The notes under the pieces were generated by a model. That model had not been told where the DNA came from, ran no database searches, and worked only from the letters and a program-made list of their open reading frames with translations. This document shows, piece by piece, positions 33,182 to 42,988 of a stretch of DNA of 64,000 bases. A program made the translations under genes and the position numbers. Each line of letters starts with the position of its first letter. Within the stretch, counting starts at the first letter, position 1. This stretch comes from Blautia hydrogenotrophica DSM 10507 (GTDB taxonomy: Bacteria; Bacillota; Clostridia; Lachnospirales; Lachnospiraceae), in NCBI RefSeq assembly GCF_034356035.1, contig NZ_CP136423.1, positions 2,976,001 through 3,040,000 of the forward strand, given 5' to 3'.

Positions 33182-34358
33182 AGATTTCCTCCCCACAGTA
33201 TCTGGCAATGGCTGCGCAGTCTTTATCGCCCCTGCCTGAGACGTTGATAACTAAAATCTGATCTTTTCCCATCTCTTGGGCCAGCTTTCTGGCATAGGCC
33301 ACCGCATGGGCACTCTCGATGGCTGGGATAATCCCCTCCGTCCTAGAAAGATACTCAAAGGCATCCACCGCCTCATCGTCAGTGACCGCCACATACTCAG
33401 CCCTCCCAGTATCATACAGCCATGCGTGTTCTGGTCCCACACCTGGATAATCCAACCCGGCAGAGATCGAATATACCGGAGCGATCTGTCCGTACTCATC
33501 CTGGCAGAAATAAGACTTCATTCCGTGAAAAATCCCCAGGCTTCCTGTAGAAATCGTCGCTGCCGTCTCTGCGGTGTCAATCCCTCTACCAGCCGCCTCA
33601 CAGCCGATCAGTCTCACGTCCTTGTCCTCGATAAAATGATAGAAAGCTCCGATGGCATTGGAGCCACCGCCCACACAGGCCAGCACTGCATCCGGCAGCC
33701 TCCCCTCCTTTTCTAAGATTTGTGCCTTGATCTCCCTGGAAATTACGGCCTGGAAATCCCGGACAATCGTAGGAAACGGATGCGGCCCCATACAGGAACC
33801 CAGAACATAGTGGGTATCTGAGATTCTCTTCGTCCACTCCCGCATCGTCTCAGACACCGCATCCTTTAAGGTCGCCGTTCCCGCAGTCACCGGATGCACC
33901 TTTGCTCCCAGCAGCCTCATCCGATACACATTCAGTGCCTGTCGCCTCGTGTCTTCCTCGCCCATGAAGATTTCACATTCCATCCCCATCAACGCGGCAG
34001 CAGTGGCCGTGGCTACCCCGTGCTGTCCGGCCCCAGTCTCCGCGATCACTCGGGTCTTGCCCATCTTCTTCGCCAAGAGCACCTGGCCCAACACGTTGTT
34101 GATCTTGTGAGCGCCTGTGTGATTCAGGTCCTCTCTCTTCAGATAGATTTTTGCTCCGCCTAAATCTTTGGTCATTCTCTGCGCATAATACAGTCTAGAC
34201 GGTCTTCCTGCATACTCATTCAGCAATTCCGACAGTTCCTCCTGAAACTGAGGGTCCACCTTATAGTGATTGTACGCTTCCTCTAACTCCAACACTGCGT
34301 TCATCAGGGTCTCCGGTATATACTGTCCCCCGTGAACGCCAAAACGTCCTTTACTCAT
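33174..34358 (-). CDS. trpB: Tryptophan synthase beta chain
   Basis: A 394-residue PLP enzyme that condenses indole with serine. The PLP lysine is in [13 protein letters not shown], the catalytic Glu in [12 protein letters not shown], and the phosphate-binding loop in [10 protein letters not shown]. Length and motifs fit the standard TrpB1 form. ATG at 34358 overlaps the trpF stop by four bases. Confidence 0.97.
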   Translation of the reverse strand: MSKGRFGVHGGQYIPETLMNAVLELEEAYNHYKVDPQFQEELSELLNEYAGRPSRLYYAQRMTKDLGGAKIYLKREDLNHTGAHKINNVLGQVLLAKKMGKTRVIAETGAGQHGVATATAAALMGMECEIFMGEEDTRRQALNVYRMRLLGAKVHPVTAGTATLKDAVSETMREWTKRISDTHYVLGSCMGPHPFPTIVRDFQAVISREIKAQILEKEGRLPDAVLACVGGGSNAIGAFYHFIEDKDVRLIGCEAAGRGIDTAETAATISTGSLGIFHGMKSYFCQDEYGQIAPVYSISAGLDYPGVGPEHAWLYDTGRAEYVAVTDDEAVDAFEYLSRTEGIIPAIESAHAVAYARKLAQEMGKDQILVINVSGRGDKDCAAIARYCGEEIYE

Positions 34359-34966
34359 TCTTCCATCCTCCTCACCGCAGCCACCGCCGCCTTTATCTTC
34401 TCTTGGTCCTTATATCCTTCTGTCTCCACTCCGCTGCTTACATCTACGCACCAGGGCCGCACCCTTTTTACAGCCTCAGTCAGATTTTCCAAGGTCAGCC
34501 CGCCCGCCAGAATAAAAGGACGGTCCATACTGCCGATCAAGCCCCAGTCAAAAGTCTTCCCGGTCCCCCCGGCTCCCTGATCGAACAGCACATAGTCTGC
34601 ACTGCTGTCTTTCGCCCGGCGCACATCTTCCCGTGAGGCGACAGAAAAAGCCTGAATCACCGGTACATCCGTGAGGCCGCGAAGCCTCTGAATATAGTCC
34701 TCATCCTCCTGACCGTGAAGCTGAATCATGCGGATAATGCCCTCTCGCGCCAGCCTTGCCGGCAGTTCGGCTGGGGCATTTACGAACACTCCCACCGGGG
34801 TAATCCGTCCGTCCAGCCGTATAGACAGTTCGGCTGCCCTTTCAGGGCTTACATTTCTTCGACTCCTGGGAACCTGTATGATAAATCCACAGTAATCTGG
34901 GCCTGCCTCATTGACATTGGCAATGTCTTCCTCCCGGCTCAGCCCGCAAATCTTAATCCTCGTCAT
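34355..34966 (-). CDS. trpF: Phosphoribosylanthranilate isomerase
   Basis: A 203-residue TIM barrel that isomerises N-(5-phosphoribosyl)anthranilate. Catalytic Cys is in [10 protein letters not shown] and the Asp in [14 protein letters not shown]; phosphate contacts are in [11 protein letters not shown] and [11 protein letters not shown]. Coupled by ATGA overlaps to trpC upstream and trpB downstream. Confidence 0.96.
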   Translation of the reverse strand: MTRIKICGLSREEDIANVNEAGPDYCGFIIQVPRSRRNVSPERAAELSIRLDGRITPVGVFVNAPAELPARLAREGIIRMIQLHGQEDEDYIQRLRGLTDVPVIQAFSVASREDVRRAKDSSADYVLFDQGAGGTGKTFDWGLIGSMDRPFILAGGLTLENLTEAVKRVRPWCVDVSSGVETEGYKDQEKIKAAVAAVRRMEE

Positions 34967-35748
34967 CCTATTTTCCCTCTCAGCTCTCGAAGCATCGCTT
35001 TCTTATCCGGCGCACGCATCAAAGTCTCCCCAATCAATACTGCGTCTGTCCCGTTTTCGTAGAGGACTCTCATGTCCTGGGAAGTTCGTATCCCGCTCTC
35101 CGACACAAAGGGAATTTCTTTGGGCACCATTTTTCGAAGCCGGATGCTGTTGCCCACATCCACCTGAAAGGTCCGCAAATCTCGGTTATTGACTCCGATC
35201 ACCTGAGCCTTTGCCCGAAGTGCCCGCTCCACTTCCCTCTCGCTGTGAGCCTCCACCAGCGCTGCCATCCCTAGTTCCTGAGTCAGTTGTCCATACGCTT
35301 TTAGCTGCCCATCGTCCAAAATACCGCAGATCAACAAAACCGCGGCCGCTCCCATCTCTTTTGCCTCATAGATCATGTACTCGTCCACAGTGAAGTCCTT
35401 TCTCAGCACCGGAATCCCCACCTGACTGGCGATTTCCCTCAGATACCGGTCCCTTCCTTGGAACCAATACGGCTCCGTCAGACAAGAAATCGCGGCTGCC
35501 CCTGCCTGTTCGTACTCTGCCGCAATGTCCAGATAAGGAAACTCCTCTGCAATCACTCCCTTAGACGGGGACGCCTTTTTTACCTCACAGATGAAGGATA
35601 ACTCTGACTGGCGCAAAGCTTCTGCGAACGACGGCGCCAACCTGCTGTTTTCCTCAGCCGCTTTTCTTTGCTCCGCAAGGGAAAAGATCATTTTCTTTTT
35701 TTGAATCCTCTCCTTGGTCCTCTCTGCGATTTGTTCCAATATATTCAT
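34963..35748 (-). CDS. trpC: Indole-3-glycerol phosphate synthase
   Basis: A 261-residue TIM barrel. Catalytic residues are visible in [36 protein letters not shown] and VNNRDLRTF, ending with SESGI and [10 protein letters not shown] for phosphate binding. Coupled to trpD by overlap (35745-35748). Confidence 0.97.
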   Translation of the reverse strand: MNILEQIAERTKERIQKKKMIFSLAEQRKAAEENSRLAPSFAEALRQSELSFICEVKKASPSKGVIAEEFPYLDIAAEYEQAGAAAISCLTEPYWFQGRDRYLREIASQVGIPVLRKDFTVDEYMIYEAKEMGAAAVLLICGILDDGQLKAYGQLTQELGMAALVEAHSEREVERALRAKAQVIGVNNRDLRTFQVDVGNSIRLRKMVPKEIPFVSESGIRTSQDMRVLYENGTDAVLIGETLMRAPDKKAMLRELRGKIG

Positions 35749-36755
35749 CGGTTGCTCTCCTTGATAAATTCTTCCAGCTTTCTCAGCGCCAGGCCCTCGT
35801 CGATAAGCCGCTCAGCGAGACGCACTCCATCCTCTATTGTACCTGCTTTTTGGGTAATGTAAAGAGCTGCTCCTGCATTTAAGCAAACTGCACAGCGTTT
35901 CGCCCCTTTCTCGCTTCCATCCAGAATCGCTCTGGTAATCTGCGCATTCTCCTGGGGCGTGCCGCCTGTCAGTTCTTCCTTCCTGCAACGGCTATAGCCG
36001 AACTGCTCCGGAGCGATCTCATAAGACTGGAACCAGCCGTCTCTGATCTCACAGACCGTCGTCGGCGCACTCATGGAAATTTCATCAAGCTTATCTTGTC
36101 CATAGACCACCATGCCTCTGTGCACACCCAGCTTCGCCATAACCTGTGCCAGCGGCTCCACCAACTCCTCCTCATAGACTCCCATCAGTTCCATATTCGC
36201 CCCTGCCGGGTTCGACAATGGTCCCAGGATGTTGAACACCGTCCGTATTCCCAATTCCTTTCGAATCGGCGCCACATATTTCATTGCGATGTGATAGTTC
36301 TGCGCGAACAAAAAGCAGATATTATCTTGTGTCAAAAGCTTCGCGCTGCGTTCCGGCGGAAGTGTGATCTTTACTCCCAAAGCTTCCAGCACATCGGCTG
36401 CTCCACACTTCGACGACGCTGCCCGGTTTCCGTGTTTTGCCACCGGCACGCCTCCTGCCGCGATCACCATGGCCGAAGTCGTAGATATATTGAAGGAATT
36501 GGCCCCATCTCCGCCTGTTCCCACGATCTCCAAAGCCTCCACATCGTGGAGCAGCTTTACACAGTGAGCTCTCATGCCTGCCGCTGAAGCCGTGATCTCG
36601 TCAATGGTCTCCCCCTTCAGGGACAGAGCAGTCAAATATGCAGACATCTGTACATCCGTGGCCCGCCCCTCCATGATCTCATTCATGACCTCTTCGGCCT
36701 CTTGATAGGTCAAATCCTCTTTTCTGGAAAGTTTCATAATCGCTTCTCGAATCAT
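35745..36755 (-). CDS. trpD: Anthranilate phosphoribosyltransferase
   Basis: A 336-residue transferase that joins anthranilate to PRPP. The PRPP glycine loop [35 protein letters not shown] and the metal-binding [11 protein letters not shown] are present. ATG at 36755 follows AGGAGGACGAGACA. It is separate from trpG here (44-base gap), not fused as in enterobacteria. Confidence 0.97.
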   Translation of the reverse strand: MIREAIMKLSRKEDLTYQEAEEVMNEIMEGRATDVQMSAYLTALSLKGETIDEITASAAGMRAHCVKLLHDVEALEIVGTGGDGANSFNISTTSAMVIAAGGVPVAKHGNRAASSKCGAADVLEALGVKITLPPERSAKLLTQDNICFLFAQNYHIAMKYVAPIRKELGIRTVFNILGPLSNPAGANMELMGVYEEELVEPLAQVMAKLGVHRGMVVYGQDKLDEISMSAPTTVCEIRDGWFQSYEIAPEQFGYSRCRKEELTGGTPQENAQITRAILDGSEKGAKRCAVCLNAGAALYITQKAGTIEDGVRLAERLIDEGLALRKLEEFIKESNR

Positions 36756-36799
36756 TGTCTCGTCCTCCTGTCATCTATTTTATACTCTTAGAATCGCTT

Positions 36800-37414
36800 T
36801 TATTTCCATCCTAACGGCCGCTTTTCGCCAGCCAAAAGAAAGTTCTCAATCATCTTTGCTCCCTGAGGTGTCATCACTGACTCCGGATGAAATTGTACCC
36901 CATAGATGGGATACTTTCGGTGTTCCACCGCCATGACCTCTCCCTCATTGGTCATAGCCGTCGCCTTCAGTTCTTCCGGCAGACTCTCCGCTGCCAGCGA
37001 ATGGTATCTGGCCACCGTCACTGGATTTTCCAGTCCCCTGAACAAAAGACTGCCTGTGTCCGCCTGAATTTCCGAAGTCTTGCCATGCATCAGCTCCTTC
37101 GCGTAGGTAATCTTTGCGCCATACACCTGGCAGATCGCCTGATGTCCCAGACACACCCCCAAGATTGGTATCTTTCCGGCGAAATGCACAATCGCCTCCT
37201 GACAGATGCCAGCCTGCTCCGGTCTTCCTGGCCCCGGCGACAGAATCAGAGCCTTTGGCCCCATTTGCTCGATTTCTCCTATGGTGACTGCATCGTTTCT
37301 TCTCACCACAATCAATTCTTCCTGACTGCCGCCTTTCAGCTTTTCATAGACACTGCCTGCCATTTGATACAGGTTATAGACAAAACTGTCATAGTTATCA
37401 ATCAATAAGATCAT
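36800..37414 (-). CDS. trpG: Anthranilate synthase glutamine amidotransferase subunit
   Basis: A 204-residue class I amidotransferase that supplies ammonia to TrpE. It has SPGPGRPEQAG, the nucleophile Cys in LGVCLGHQAI, and the His-Glu pair in VQFHPESVMTPQG. The start overlaps the trpE stop as ATGA. Could also serve p-aminobenzoate synthesis (PabA), as is common. Confidence 0.95.
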   Translation of the reverse strand: MILLIDNYDSFVYNLYQMAGSVYEKLKGGSQEELIVVRRNDAVTIGEIEQMGPKALILSPGPGRPEQAGICQEAIVHFAGKIPILGVCLGHQAICQVYGAKITYAKELMHGKTSEIQADTGSLLFRGLENPVTVARYHSLAAESLPEELKATAMTNEGEVMAVEHRKYPIYGVQFHPESVMTPQGAKMIENFLLAGEKRPLGWK

Positions 37415-38898
37415 AAGCCGCCTCCTTCTGCCTCTCTCAGCGCCTGTACCACTGCCTTCGCCTTATTCGTACACTCGGCAAATTCCCGCTCCGGAACACT
37501 GTCAGCCACGATACCAGCCCCCGACTGCACGCATACCTTTCCATTTTTCTTGTAGGCCAGACGGATAGAAATGCACACATCCAGATTTCCAGTGAAATCC
37601 AGATAGCCGATGGCGCCTCCGTAGATTCCCCGTTTTTCCTGTTCCAGCTCCTGAATGATCTGGCAGGCCCGAATTTTGGGCGCTCCTGAGAGCGTCCCTG
37701 CCGGCAGAACCGCACTGACCGCGTCCAGTGCGTCCCGGTCCTGGCGGATCTGTCCCTTTACTGTGGAACCGATGTGCATCACATGAGAAAATTTCTCGAT
37801 TCCCAGATACTGTTCCACCTTTACACTCCCCAGCCGACTGATCTTCCCCAGGTCATTTCTGCCCAGGTCCACCAGCATGTTGTGCTCCGCCAGTTCTTTC
37901 TCATCGGCCAGAAGTTCTCTCTCCAGAGCCTTATCCTCTTGTTCTGTCTCACCACGGGGCCGTGTTCCCGCCAAAGGAAAGGTATGCAAAATCCCATCTT
38001 CCAGCTTCACCAGCGTCTCCGGTGACGCGCCCGCTACCTCGATATCGTCACTGGAAAAGTAAAACATATATGGAGATGGGTTGGAGGTCCTCAACACCCG
38101 GTAAGTATCAAAAAGGCTCCCCTGGGCCTTTGCCCGTAGTGGGTTAGAGAGTACCACCTGGAAAATATCCCCTTCGCGGATATAGTACTTTGCCCTCTTT
38201 ACCATCTCTTGAAACCGTTCTTTGGAATAGACGGGCTTTAGTTCGTCTTCCAGCCGCAGCGGTTTAAAATCCGCTCTTGCGCCGCTGTTTAACAGCCGTT
38301 CCAGTTCTTCCAGCTCCTTTGCCGTTTTCTCATAGGAGCTTTTCGCATCCTGCGGATCTACTCCAGCGATCAGCAGAAGCTTTTGACGATAATGATCGAA
38401 CACAATCACCTTGTCAAACAACATCAAATCCACATCCCGAAAAGAATCCCCCTTTAAATTTTTCTCTCTCAAAGACGGCTCCGCGTATTTCAGGTAGTCA
38501 TAAGAAAAATATCCCACCAGCCCTCCGGTAAACGGGGGAAAGCCTTCTAATCTCGGACTTTTATACTTTTTCAAAATCTCCCGGATTCTGTCGTTGGGAG
38601 TCCCTGTACAAATTTCCTCTTCCCCTGTCACCAGGTCTTCCGACAGCCAACGTATCCTCATCCTGCCGTCTGTGCAGGTGAATTCCAGGGTTGGCGAGTA
38701 TCCCAAAAAGGAATACCGCCCCCACTTTTCATCCTTATGGGCACTTTCCAGCAGATAACAGTGTCTGCTGGCCGCCCGCAGCGTCCGCATCACCTCTATG
38801 GGGGTATACCGGTCCGCATAAATCTCCTTTTTCACCGGAATCCGCCCATAATCTGCTTTTTTTGCAATCTCTCGAATTTCTTTCAGCTCTGGAATCAT
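37411..38898 (-). CDS. trpE: Anthranilate synthase component I
   Basis: A 495-residue chorismate-utilising enzyme making anthranilate with TrpG. The LLES tryptophan-feedback motif is near residue 50 (CYLLESAHKDEKWGRYSF). The catalytic domain includes GDIFQVVLSNPL, PLAGTRPRG, DLGRNDLG, LPAGTLSGAPK and VQSGAGIVADSVPE. The start chosen is ATG at 38898 (MIPELKEIRE), after CAGGAGGAGACCAAA; an in-frame ATG at 38949 lacks a site. First structural gene of the trp operon, under a T-box, with a 197-base repeat in the leader between the T-box terminator and this gene. Confidence 0.96.
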   Translation of the reverse strand: MIPELKEIREIAKKADYGRIPVKKEIYADRYTPIEVMRTLRAASRHCYLLESAHKDEKWGRYSFLGYSPTLEFTCTDGRMRIRWLSEDLVTGEEEICTGTPNDRIREILKKYKSPRLEGFPPFTGGLVGYFSYDYLKYAEPSLREKNLKGDSFRDVDLMLFDKVIVFDHYRQKLLLIAGVDPQDAKSSYEKTAKELEELERLLNSGARADFKPLRLEDELKPVYSKERFQEMVKRAKYYIREGDIFQVVLSNPLRAKAQGSLFDTYRVLRTSNPSPYMFYFSSDDIEVAGASPETLVKLEDGILHTFPLAGTRPRGETEQEDKALERELLADEKELAEHNMLVDLGRNDLGKISRLGSVKVEQYLGIEKFSHVMHIGSTVKGQIRQDRDALDAVSAVLPAGTLSGAPKIRACQIIQELEQEKRGIYGGAIGYLDFTGNLDVCISIRLAYKKNGKVCVQSGAGIVADSVPEREFAECTNKAKAVVQALREAEGGGL

Positions 38899-38960
38899 TT
38901 TGGTCTCCTCCTGTTCTGACCGCTGGCCACTGTTCGGCATTCGTACCATAACACACCTCT

Positions 38961-39157
38961 GTACAAAGTGGGCAAGTCTACTTCAACTCCCCCTTTCCCC
39001 CAAGCTTTGAGGGCCGCGTCCCACTTTGCGCGCCGCCGCAACATTTCTTTACGGTGAAATTCCCCATTGCTGCGTGCGCTTCCTTAGCGGAACGTTTGTG
39101 TAATAAGAGGGAACTTTCGTGCATTAGCATGGTAAGTTCTTACTATTTATTACACAA
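38961..39157. repeat. Roughly 190-bp intergenic repeat, copy A (in the trp leader)
   Basis: Starts TACAAAGTGGGCAAGTCTAC and ends with a hairpin of GTGTAATAAGA and related bases around GCATTAGC, closing with TTTATTACAC. It shares with copies B (41186), C (42206) and D (59767) the blocks AGTGGGCAAG, CTTTGAGGG, CCCACTTTGCGCGCCGCCGCAAC, TTAGCGGAACGTTT and CATTAGC. This copy is the most diverged in the terminal hairpin. It lies between the T-box terminator and trpE. Confidence 0.85.
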
Positions 39158-39450
39158 AAGAAAACCCGCCCTCGACAGAAAATAACTTCTGTCAAGGACG
39201 GGTGAAAATCCACTCCGCGGTGCCACCTTGATTCGCAGAGAACACTCTCTGCGCACTTGCTAAGATACTATCATATCCCTGGCAACTGACGTATGCCTTC
39301 ACGTCACAGAATACTCAGGTTTCCCCTTTGACTGTGCCCTCCGCGGTCCATTTGGCAACCTGCATCTCGGCCCGGCTCTCACCTTCCCGGACTCTCTGTG
39401 CGCGCATAATTGCTTTGATCTCCGCTTCATCGGTTTATCCTGATGAAATT
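39157..39450 (-). ncRNA. T-box leader (tryptophan) of the trp operon with terminator
   Basis: On the minus strand the conserved T-box word AAGGTGGCACCGCGG is present (39223-39209), following a stem (GCGCAGAGA...TCTCTGCG) and followed by the terminator CCCGTCCTTGACAGAAG...CTTCTGTCGAGGGCGGG equivalent, with TTTTCTTTT. The Stem I region contains GGGAAGGTGAGAGCC, and a TGG in CCAAATGGACC is the likely specifier codon, fitting tryptophan. Uncharged tRNA-Trp would stabilise the antiterminator and allow trp operon transcription. Confidence 0.92.
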
Positions 39451-39457
39451 TTTTATA

Positions 39458-39486
39458 ATTATATGCTCCCTTTTTTCAAATGTCAA
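39458..39486 (-). promoter_or_regulatory. Consensus sigma-A promoter of the trp operon
   Basis: On the minus strand TTGACA (39486-39481), exactly 17 bases and TATAAT (39463-39458): a full consensus promoter directly upstream of the T-box. Such strength fits a gene set controlled by attenuation rather than initiation. Confidence 0.9.
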
Positions 39487-39578
39487 GATATTTTTAGAGG
39501 CTTTTCGTTTCTATCCACCGCATAGCCGCTCCATTCCTGTCATATACTGTGTAAACAAGCTTTCATGGAGTGTGAATT

Positions 39579-40334
39579 GTGAAAAAACATATCTTCTCTT
39601 CCCTGCTGTGGATTTTCTCGCTAATACTCACAGCCTGCGCCATCCGCTATCTGCCTGATATGGTCTCTGTCAGCGCCAACGCGACGGGTATGGAACTGCC
39701 CGTCACCAGCGTTGAAAGATCTGATTCCAGGCTTTCCTTGACCTTCAGCGCCGCCGGCAACTGTCTGGAGCTGTCCAACCTCCTGGAAATCCTGGACTCT
39801 CACCAAGTCAAGGCAACCTTCTTCCTCACAGGCACCTGGACAGACCGGTATCCAAACGAGACCGCTCAGATCGCCAAAGCTGGACATCAGCTAGGAGTTC
39901 TCGGCGATCATTACCAAGATTTCACTTCCCTGAACCGTCAGGAAATCCTGCTGGAACTTAGAACTACCAGCGACAAAATCCAAGAACTGACCGGCATCCG
40001 CCCAAAGCTCTTCCGCCCTCCCTACGGAACCTACAACAATGAAGTGATACGCTCAGCTTCCGACTGTGGCCTCACCACAGTCACCTGGAACGTGGATTCC
40101 CTGGACTGGAAAGACCAGGGAGAAGACGCCGTTATCGACACAATTTTAAATCACCCTCAATTTGGCAGCGGTGCAATCCTCTATTTTCATGTCGGCGCTA
40201 AGTACACGCCCAAGGCCCTAGACAGTCTTCTCACAATCCTGGAAAAGAAAAACTATCAGGCGGTCCCTCTGTCCCAGCTTCTGTATGAGAAAAACTACAC
40301 GCTGGACACAGAAGGCAGGCAGTTTCCCTTATAG
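39579..40334 (+). CDS. Polysaccharide-deacetylase-fold lipoprotein, probably inactive
   Basis: A 251-residue protein with a GTG start at 39579 (GGAG eight bases upstream). The signal sequence has a lipobox LTAC, so Cys20 is probably lipidated. The NodB fold is recognisable: VKATFFLTGTW, RPPYGTYNNEVI, TTVTWNVDSLDW and GAILYFHVG. However, the catalytic TFDD is replaced by LTFSAAGN, the metal HxxxH motif by GDHYQDFTS and the final LLHD by YFHVG. Loss of these metal ligands predicts no deacetylase activity; a structural or binding role on the outer face of the membrane is more likely. Monocistronic, opposite the trp promoter. Confidence 0.85.
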   Translation: MKKHIFSSLLWIFSLILTACAIRYLPDMVSVSANATGMELPVTSVERSDSRLSLTFSAAGNCLELSNLLEILDSHQVKATFFLTGTWTDRYPNETAQIAKAGHQLGVLGDHYQDFTSLNRQEILLELRTTSDKIQELTGIRPKLFRPPYGTYNNEVIRSASDCGLTTVTWNVDSLDWKDQGEDAVIDTILNHPQFGSGAILYFHVGAKYTPKALDSLLTILEKKNYQAVPLSQLLYEKNYTLDTEGRQFPL

Positions 40335-41185
40335 CCTTCGGCCATCCTCCAATACCTGATACCTTCGAAATTCCATAGCTGCTTTTCCGAATTGCCGCTA
40401 GGAACACCACGGCAAATTTGCTCGGATTTGCATACTCCACCATCCCTGTAACCTCAGACACAGATTTCTGCGTCAATACAAGGAGCCACGCTCCCCTCTC
40501 CAGCCGCAGACTGCCGCCGAATACGGCCACGTAGATGACAGCCCCTCTCCATCTTTTATCCACCAGAAACAAAACCAACCGAATCGCGTCCAAAATCAGA
40601 ATATAGTACTGCATCACGCGATACCTGCCCACTCAAAGTGCTTTTTTTAATTCTACGCTCCAGCAGACCTCTAACCAAGCCGCTGACCAAATACGCATAC
40701 AACCCAAATAACAGCCTGGTAAAAACACACCAACACCCCATCCCCAGCATGAGAGTCCCCCACCAACGGTACCATCACACCGATTAACGGAATGAAAATC
40801 TGAACAACTCCAATGAATACCGCTGTGAAAATGCTGACAGAGACCGACCCGTCCATAACCGAAATCGCCATGGAAGTCAGTTATTCCAATCAGGGAAATT
40901 TCACCACCGCATCGCCTAACCCCAAAGTAGTCCATCTAACTGTCGCTATCCATCCATACATGTGGTATAATAAAGACATTCTAAGAATCAAATCTGTCAC
41001 CTGGAAATGGAGCCGAAACATTGTTCCGTTCATAATAAAAGGTTTTGCCGCACCATCAGCTAAAATTTGTCCCTGCGTGGGCGGAAATTCGCAACAATGA
41101 GCTAATGCAAAATTGGGAACTTGCGAAAGATAATAAACCGTTAAACAAATTTAACCCACTAATATCGCGAAGAGACAATACTAGG
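40335..41185. other. Decayed intergenic region
   Basis: No intact gene. Several overlapping frames on the minus strand (40231-40935) read as broken hydrophobic sequence and do not form a consistent protein. One short AraC-like piece is on the plus strand at 40831-40935. The region ends with repeat copy B. Confidence 0.5.
40831..40935 (+). pseudogene. AraC-family regulator fragment
   Basis: About 35 codons read MLTETDPSITEIAMEVSYSN, then QGNFTTASPNPK, which matches the second helix-turn-helix of AraC regulators (consensus ITEIAxxVGYSNxSYFxxxFKK). Nothing else of the gene remains on either side. Confidence 0.6.
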
Positions 41186-41378
41186 AACAAAGTGGGCAAG
41201 TCCACTTCAGTTTTCCCATCCCCTCAATCTTTGAGGGGCGCAGCTCACTTTACGTGCCGCCGCAACACCGCTTTGCGGTGAACTACCTTATTGCGGCATG
41301 CGCATCCTTAGCGGAACATTTATGTTATTGGAAAGAGCTTTCACGCATTAGCGTGACAAGGTCTTTCCAATAACATAA
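41186..41378. repeat. Roughly 190-bp intergenic repeat, copy B
   Basis: Begins AACAAAGTGGGCAAGTCCAC. The terminal hairpin arms are ATGTTATTGGAAAGA and TCTTTCCAATAACAT around CACGCATTAGCGTG. Compared with copies C and D, the outer arm bases differ on both sides in a way that keeps pairing. It abuts a 5'-truncated DUF2442 gene. Confidence 0.9.
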
Positions 41379-41381
41379 AAA

Positions 41382-41709
41382 ATAACGATTTGGATTATAG
41401 ACATTTGTTCCCTGAAGTACTGCTGGCTGTGGCAGGTGAAGATTTTATCGTTTGCGCTTATGTGAATGATGGAAGCATACGACTATACGACGTAAAACCA
41501 TTAATTCAAAAAGTCAGTATCTTTAAAAAATCACAGACAATGATGTCTTTCCGAAAACACTGACTGTGATGAATCATTCCATTGCATGGGAGCTTACCAG
41601 AAATCGTGACGAACATAACTGTATTGACGTTGACCCGTTTAATATTTTCGAAAGTCCCACCGCAAAAAATATTCCTAGTCGTTCCTATAACAAAACACTC
41701 AGGAGGTAG
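41382..41709 (+). pseudogene. DUF2442-like gene, 5'-truncated and frameshifted
   Basis: The frame reads LDYRHLFPEVLLAVAGEDF and YVNDGSIRLYDVKPLIQK, typical of DUF2442 domain proteins. It then shifts at TTTAAAAAATC (about 41520-41530), after which NDVFPKTLTVMNHSIAWEL and then CIDVDPFNIFES continues to a TAG at 41707. No start codon remains because repeat copy B directly precedes it. The A6 run could be a replication-slippage mutation or a sequencing error. The ogt ribosome site overlaps its stop. Confidence 0.7.
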
Positions 41710-41712
41710 AAA

Positions 41713-42207
41713 ATGCAGTATACCAGTTATTATCACTCCCCTATTGGCCGCATACTTCTGGCATCAGACGATCTCGGCCTGACCGGTTTGTGGTTTGAAG
41801 GGCAAAAATACTTCGCTGACGGCCTGGATACAGAACACCGTGAGCTAAAAACTCCGCTCTTGGAAAAAGCAAAGAGCTGGCTCACCGTCTATTTTTCAGG
41901 AAAAGAACCAGATTTTTCTGTACCACTGCACCTTGCAGGAACGGCCTTTCAGCGAGAAGTCTGGGAAATTCTCTGTACCATTCCCTACGGACAGACTGTC
42001 ACTTACGGTCAGATTGCTAGACAACTCGCCGCCAAAAAGGGCCTTCCTCATTTATCTGCCCAGGCAGTCGGCGGCGCTGTAGGCCACAACAAAATTTCTA
42101 TCCTCGTGCCCTGTCACCGCGTCGTCGGAGCAAATGGCAGCCTTACAGGATACGCCGGAGGGATTGACAAAAAACAGGCTCTGCTGAACCTAGAAAAAAC
42201 AAAATAA
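41713..42207 (+). CDS. ogt: Methylated-DNA-[protein]-cysteine S-methyltransferase
   Basis: A 164-residue suicide repair enzyme that removes alkyl groups from O6-alkylguanine. Active-site Cys134 is in VPCHRVVGANGSLTGYAGG; GTAFQREVWEILCTIPYGQTVTYGQIA is the conserved DNA-binding region. ATG follows AGGAGG, which itself overlaps the stop of the DUF2442 remnant. The TAA stop is the first base pair of repeat copy C (42206), so the repeat may serve as its 3' end. Confidence 0.96.
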   Translation: MQYTSYYHSPIGRILLASDDLGLTGLWFEGQKYFADGLDTEHRELKTPLLEKAKSWLTVYFSGKEPDFSVPLHLAGTAFQREVWEILCTIPYGQTVTYGQIARQLAAKKGLPHLSAQAVGGAVGHNKISILVPCHRVVGANGSLTGYAGGIDKKQALLNLEKTK

Positions 42208-42397
42208 CAAAGTAGGCAAGCCCACTTCAACTCTCCCATCCTCTCAATCTTTGAGGGGCGGGTCCCACTTTGCGCGCTGCCGCAACACTATCTTGCGGTG
42301 CACTACCTCATCGCGGCGTATGCATCTTTAACGGAACGTCTCTGTAATAAGAAAGACCTTGTCACGCATTAGCGTGACAAGGTCTTTCTTATTACAG
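42206..42397. repeat. Roughly 190-bp intergenic repeat, copy C
   Basis: Begins AACAAAGTAGGCAAGCCCAC, directly on the ogt stop codon. The terminal hairpin is a 24-base perfect arm pair, GTAATAAGAAAGACC...GTCACGC and GCGTGAC...GGTCTTTCTTATTAC, around ATTA. This is the most perfect hairpin of the family. Confidence 0.9.
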
Positions 42398-42474
42398 AAT
42401 AAATAGCTTGCTTACCCCCCCCCAAAAAAAATATATAATGATCTATATAAATTATTTCTAGGAGGACGTCACAG

Positions 42475-42921
42475 ATGGCAAGTGAAAAAAAGGTATTCAA
42501 CATCATCAAAGAAGCAGGCTTTGAACCAATCGAAGACAAAGGAATTATCGTAAAATACGCTCCCGAAAATCTAAGCGCCAAAATTGCTCAGTTTTTCAGT
42601 CTGGAATATTATGTTTTACAGCTCTGCAAAAGCGAACTAATTTTCCTGCCTTTTAGCACAATCACAGCAGGGTTGAAAAGAGAAATCGCTTTGCAGCTTC
42701 CTTACTCCACAATTCAGACAGTATCTGTCAAAGAAGATCTATTGAATTATCTCATTTCCATCACAACAGACACAGACACCATCACTTTGTCTACACAACA
42801 AAAAGAATTAAGCGATTTCCGCTCAGCAGGCTTTTTGACATTTGGGGGCTTAACTGCGTCAAACTGGCACAAAAAAAATTTTGACGGCACACTCAAGACA
42901 CTGCAAAGCCTGAACAGCTAA
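42475..42921 (+). CDS. Hypothetical 148-residue protein, possibly PH-like
   Basis: A soluble 148-residue protein starting MASEKKVFNIIKEAGFEPIE, with alternating strands (ELIFLPFSTITAGLKREIALQLPYSTIQTVSVKEDLLNYLISITT) that resemble bacterial PH-like domains. No signal peptide or TM helix. ATG follows TAGGAGGACGTCACAG. It stands alone after repeat copy C. I do not recognise a named family with certainty. Confidence 0.7.
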   Translation: MASEKKVFNIIKEAGFEPIEDKGIIVKYAPENLSAKIAQFFSLEYYVLQLCKSELIFLPFSTITAGLKREIALQLPYSTIQTVSVKEDLLNYLISITTDTDTITLSTQQKELSDFRSAGFLTFGGLTASNWHKKNFDGTLKTLQSLNS

Positions 42922-42988
42922 GCTCTCTATGCTAACTGCCTGGAAATGAAACGCGTCTAGGTCCCACCTATGGTTAACACCATACACC

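Noticed and set aside
40231..40935. Hydrophobic minus-strand frames as a membrane protein
   Set aside because: The hydrophobic stretches switch frame repeatedly, have no ribosome sites and overlap the end of the deacetylase-like gene.
41520..41530. Programmed frameshift in the DUF2442 gene
   Set aside because: The slippery TTTAAAAAAT is suggestive, but the gene also lacks its start codon, so decay is simpler.
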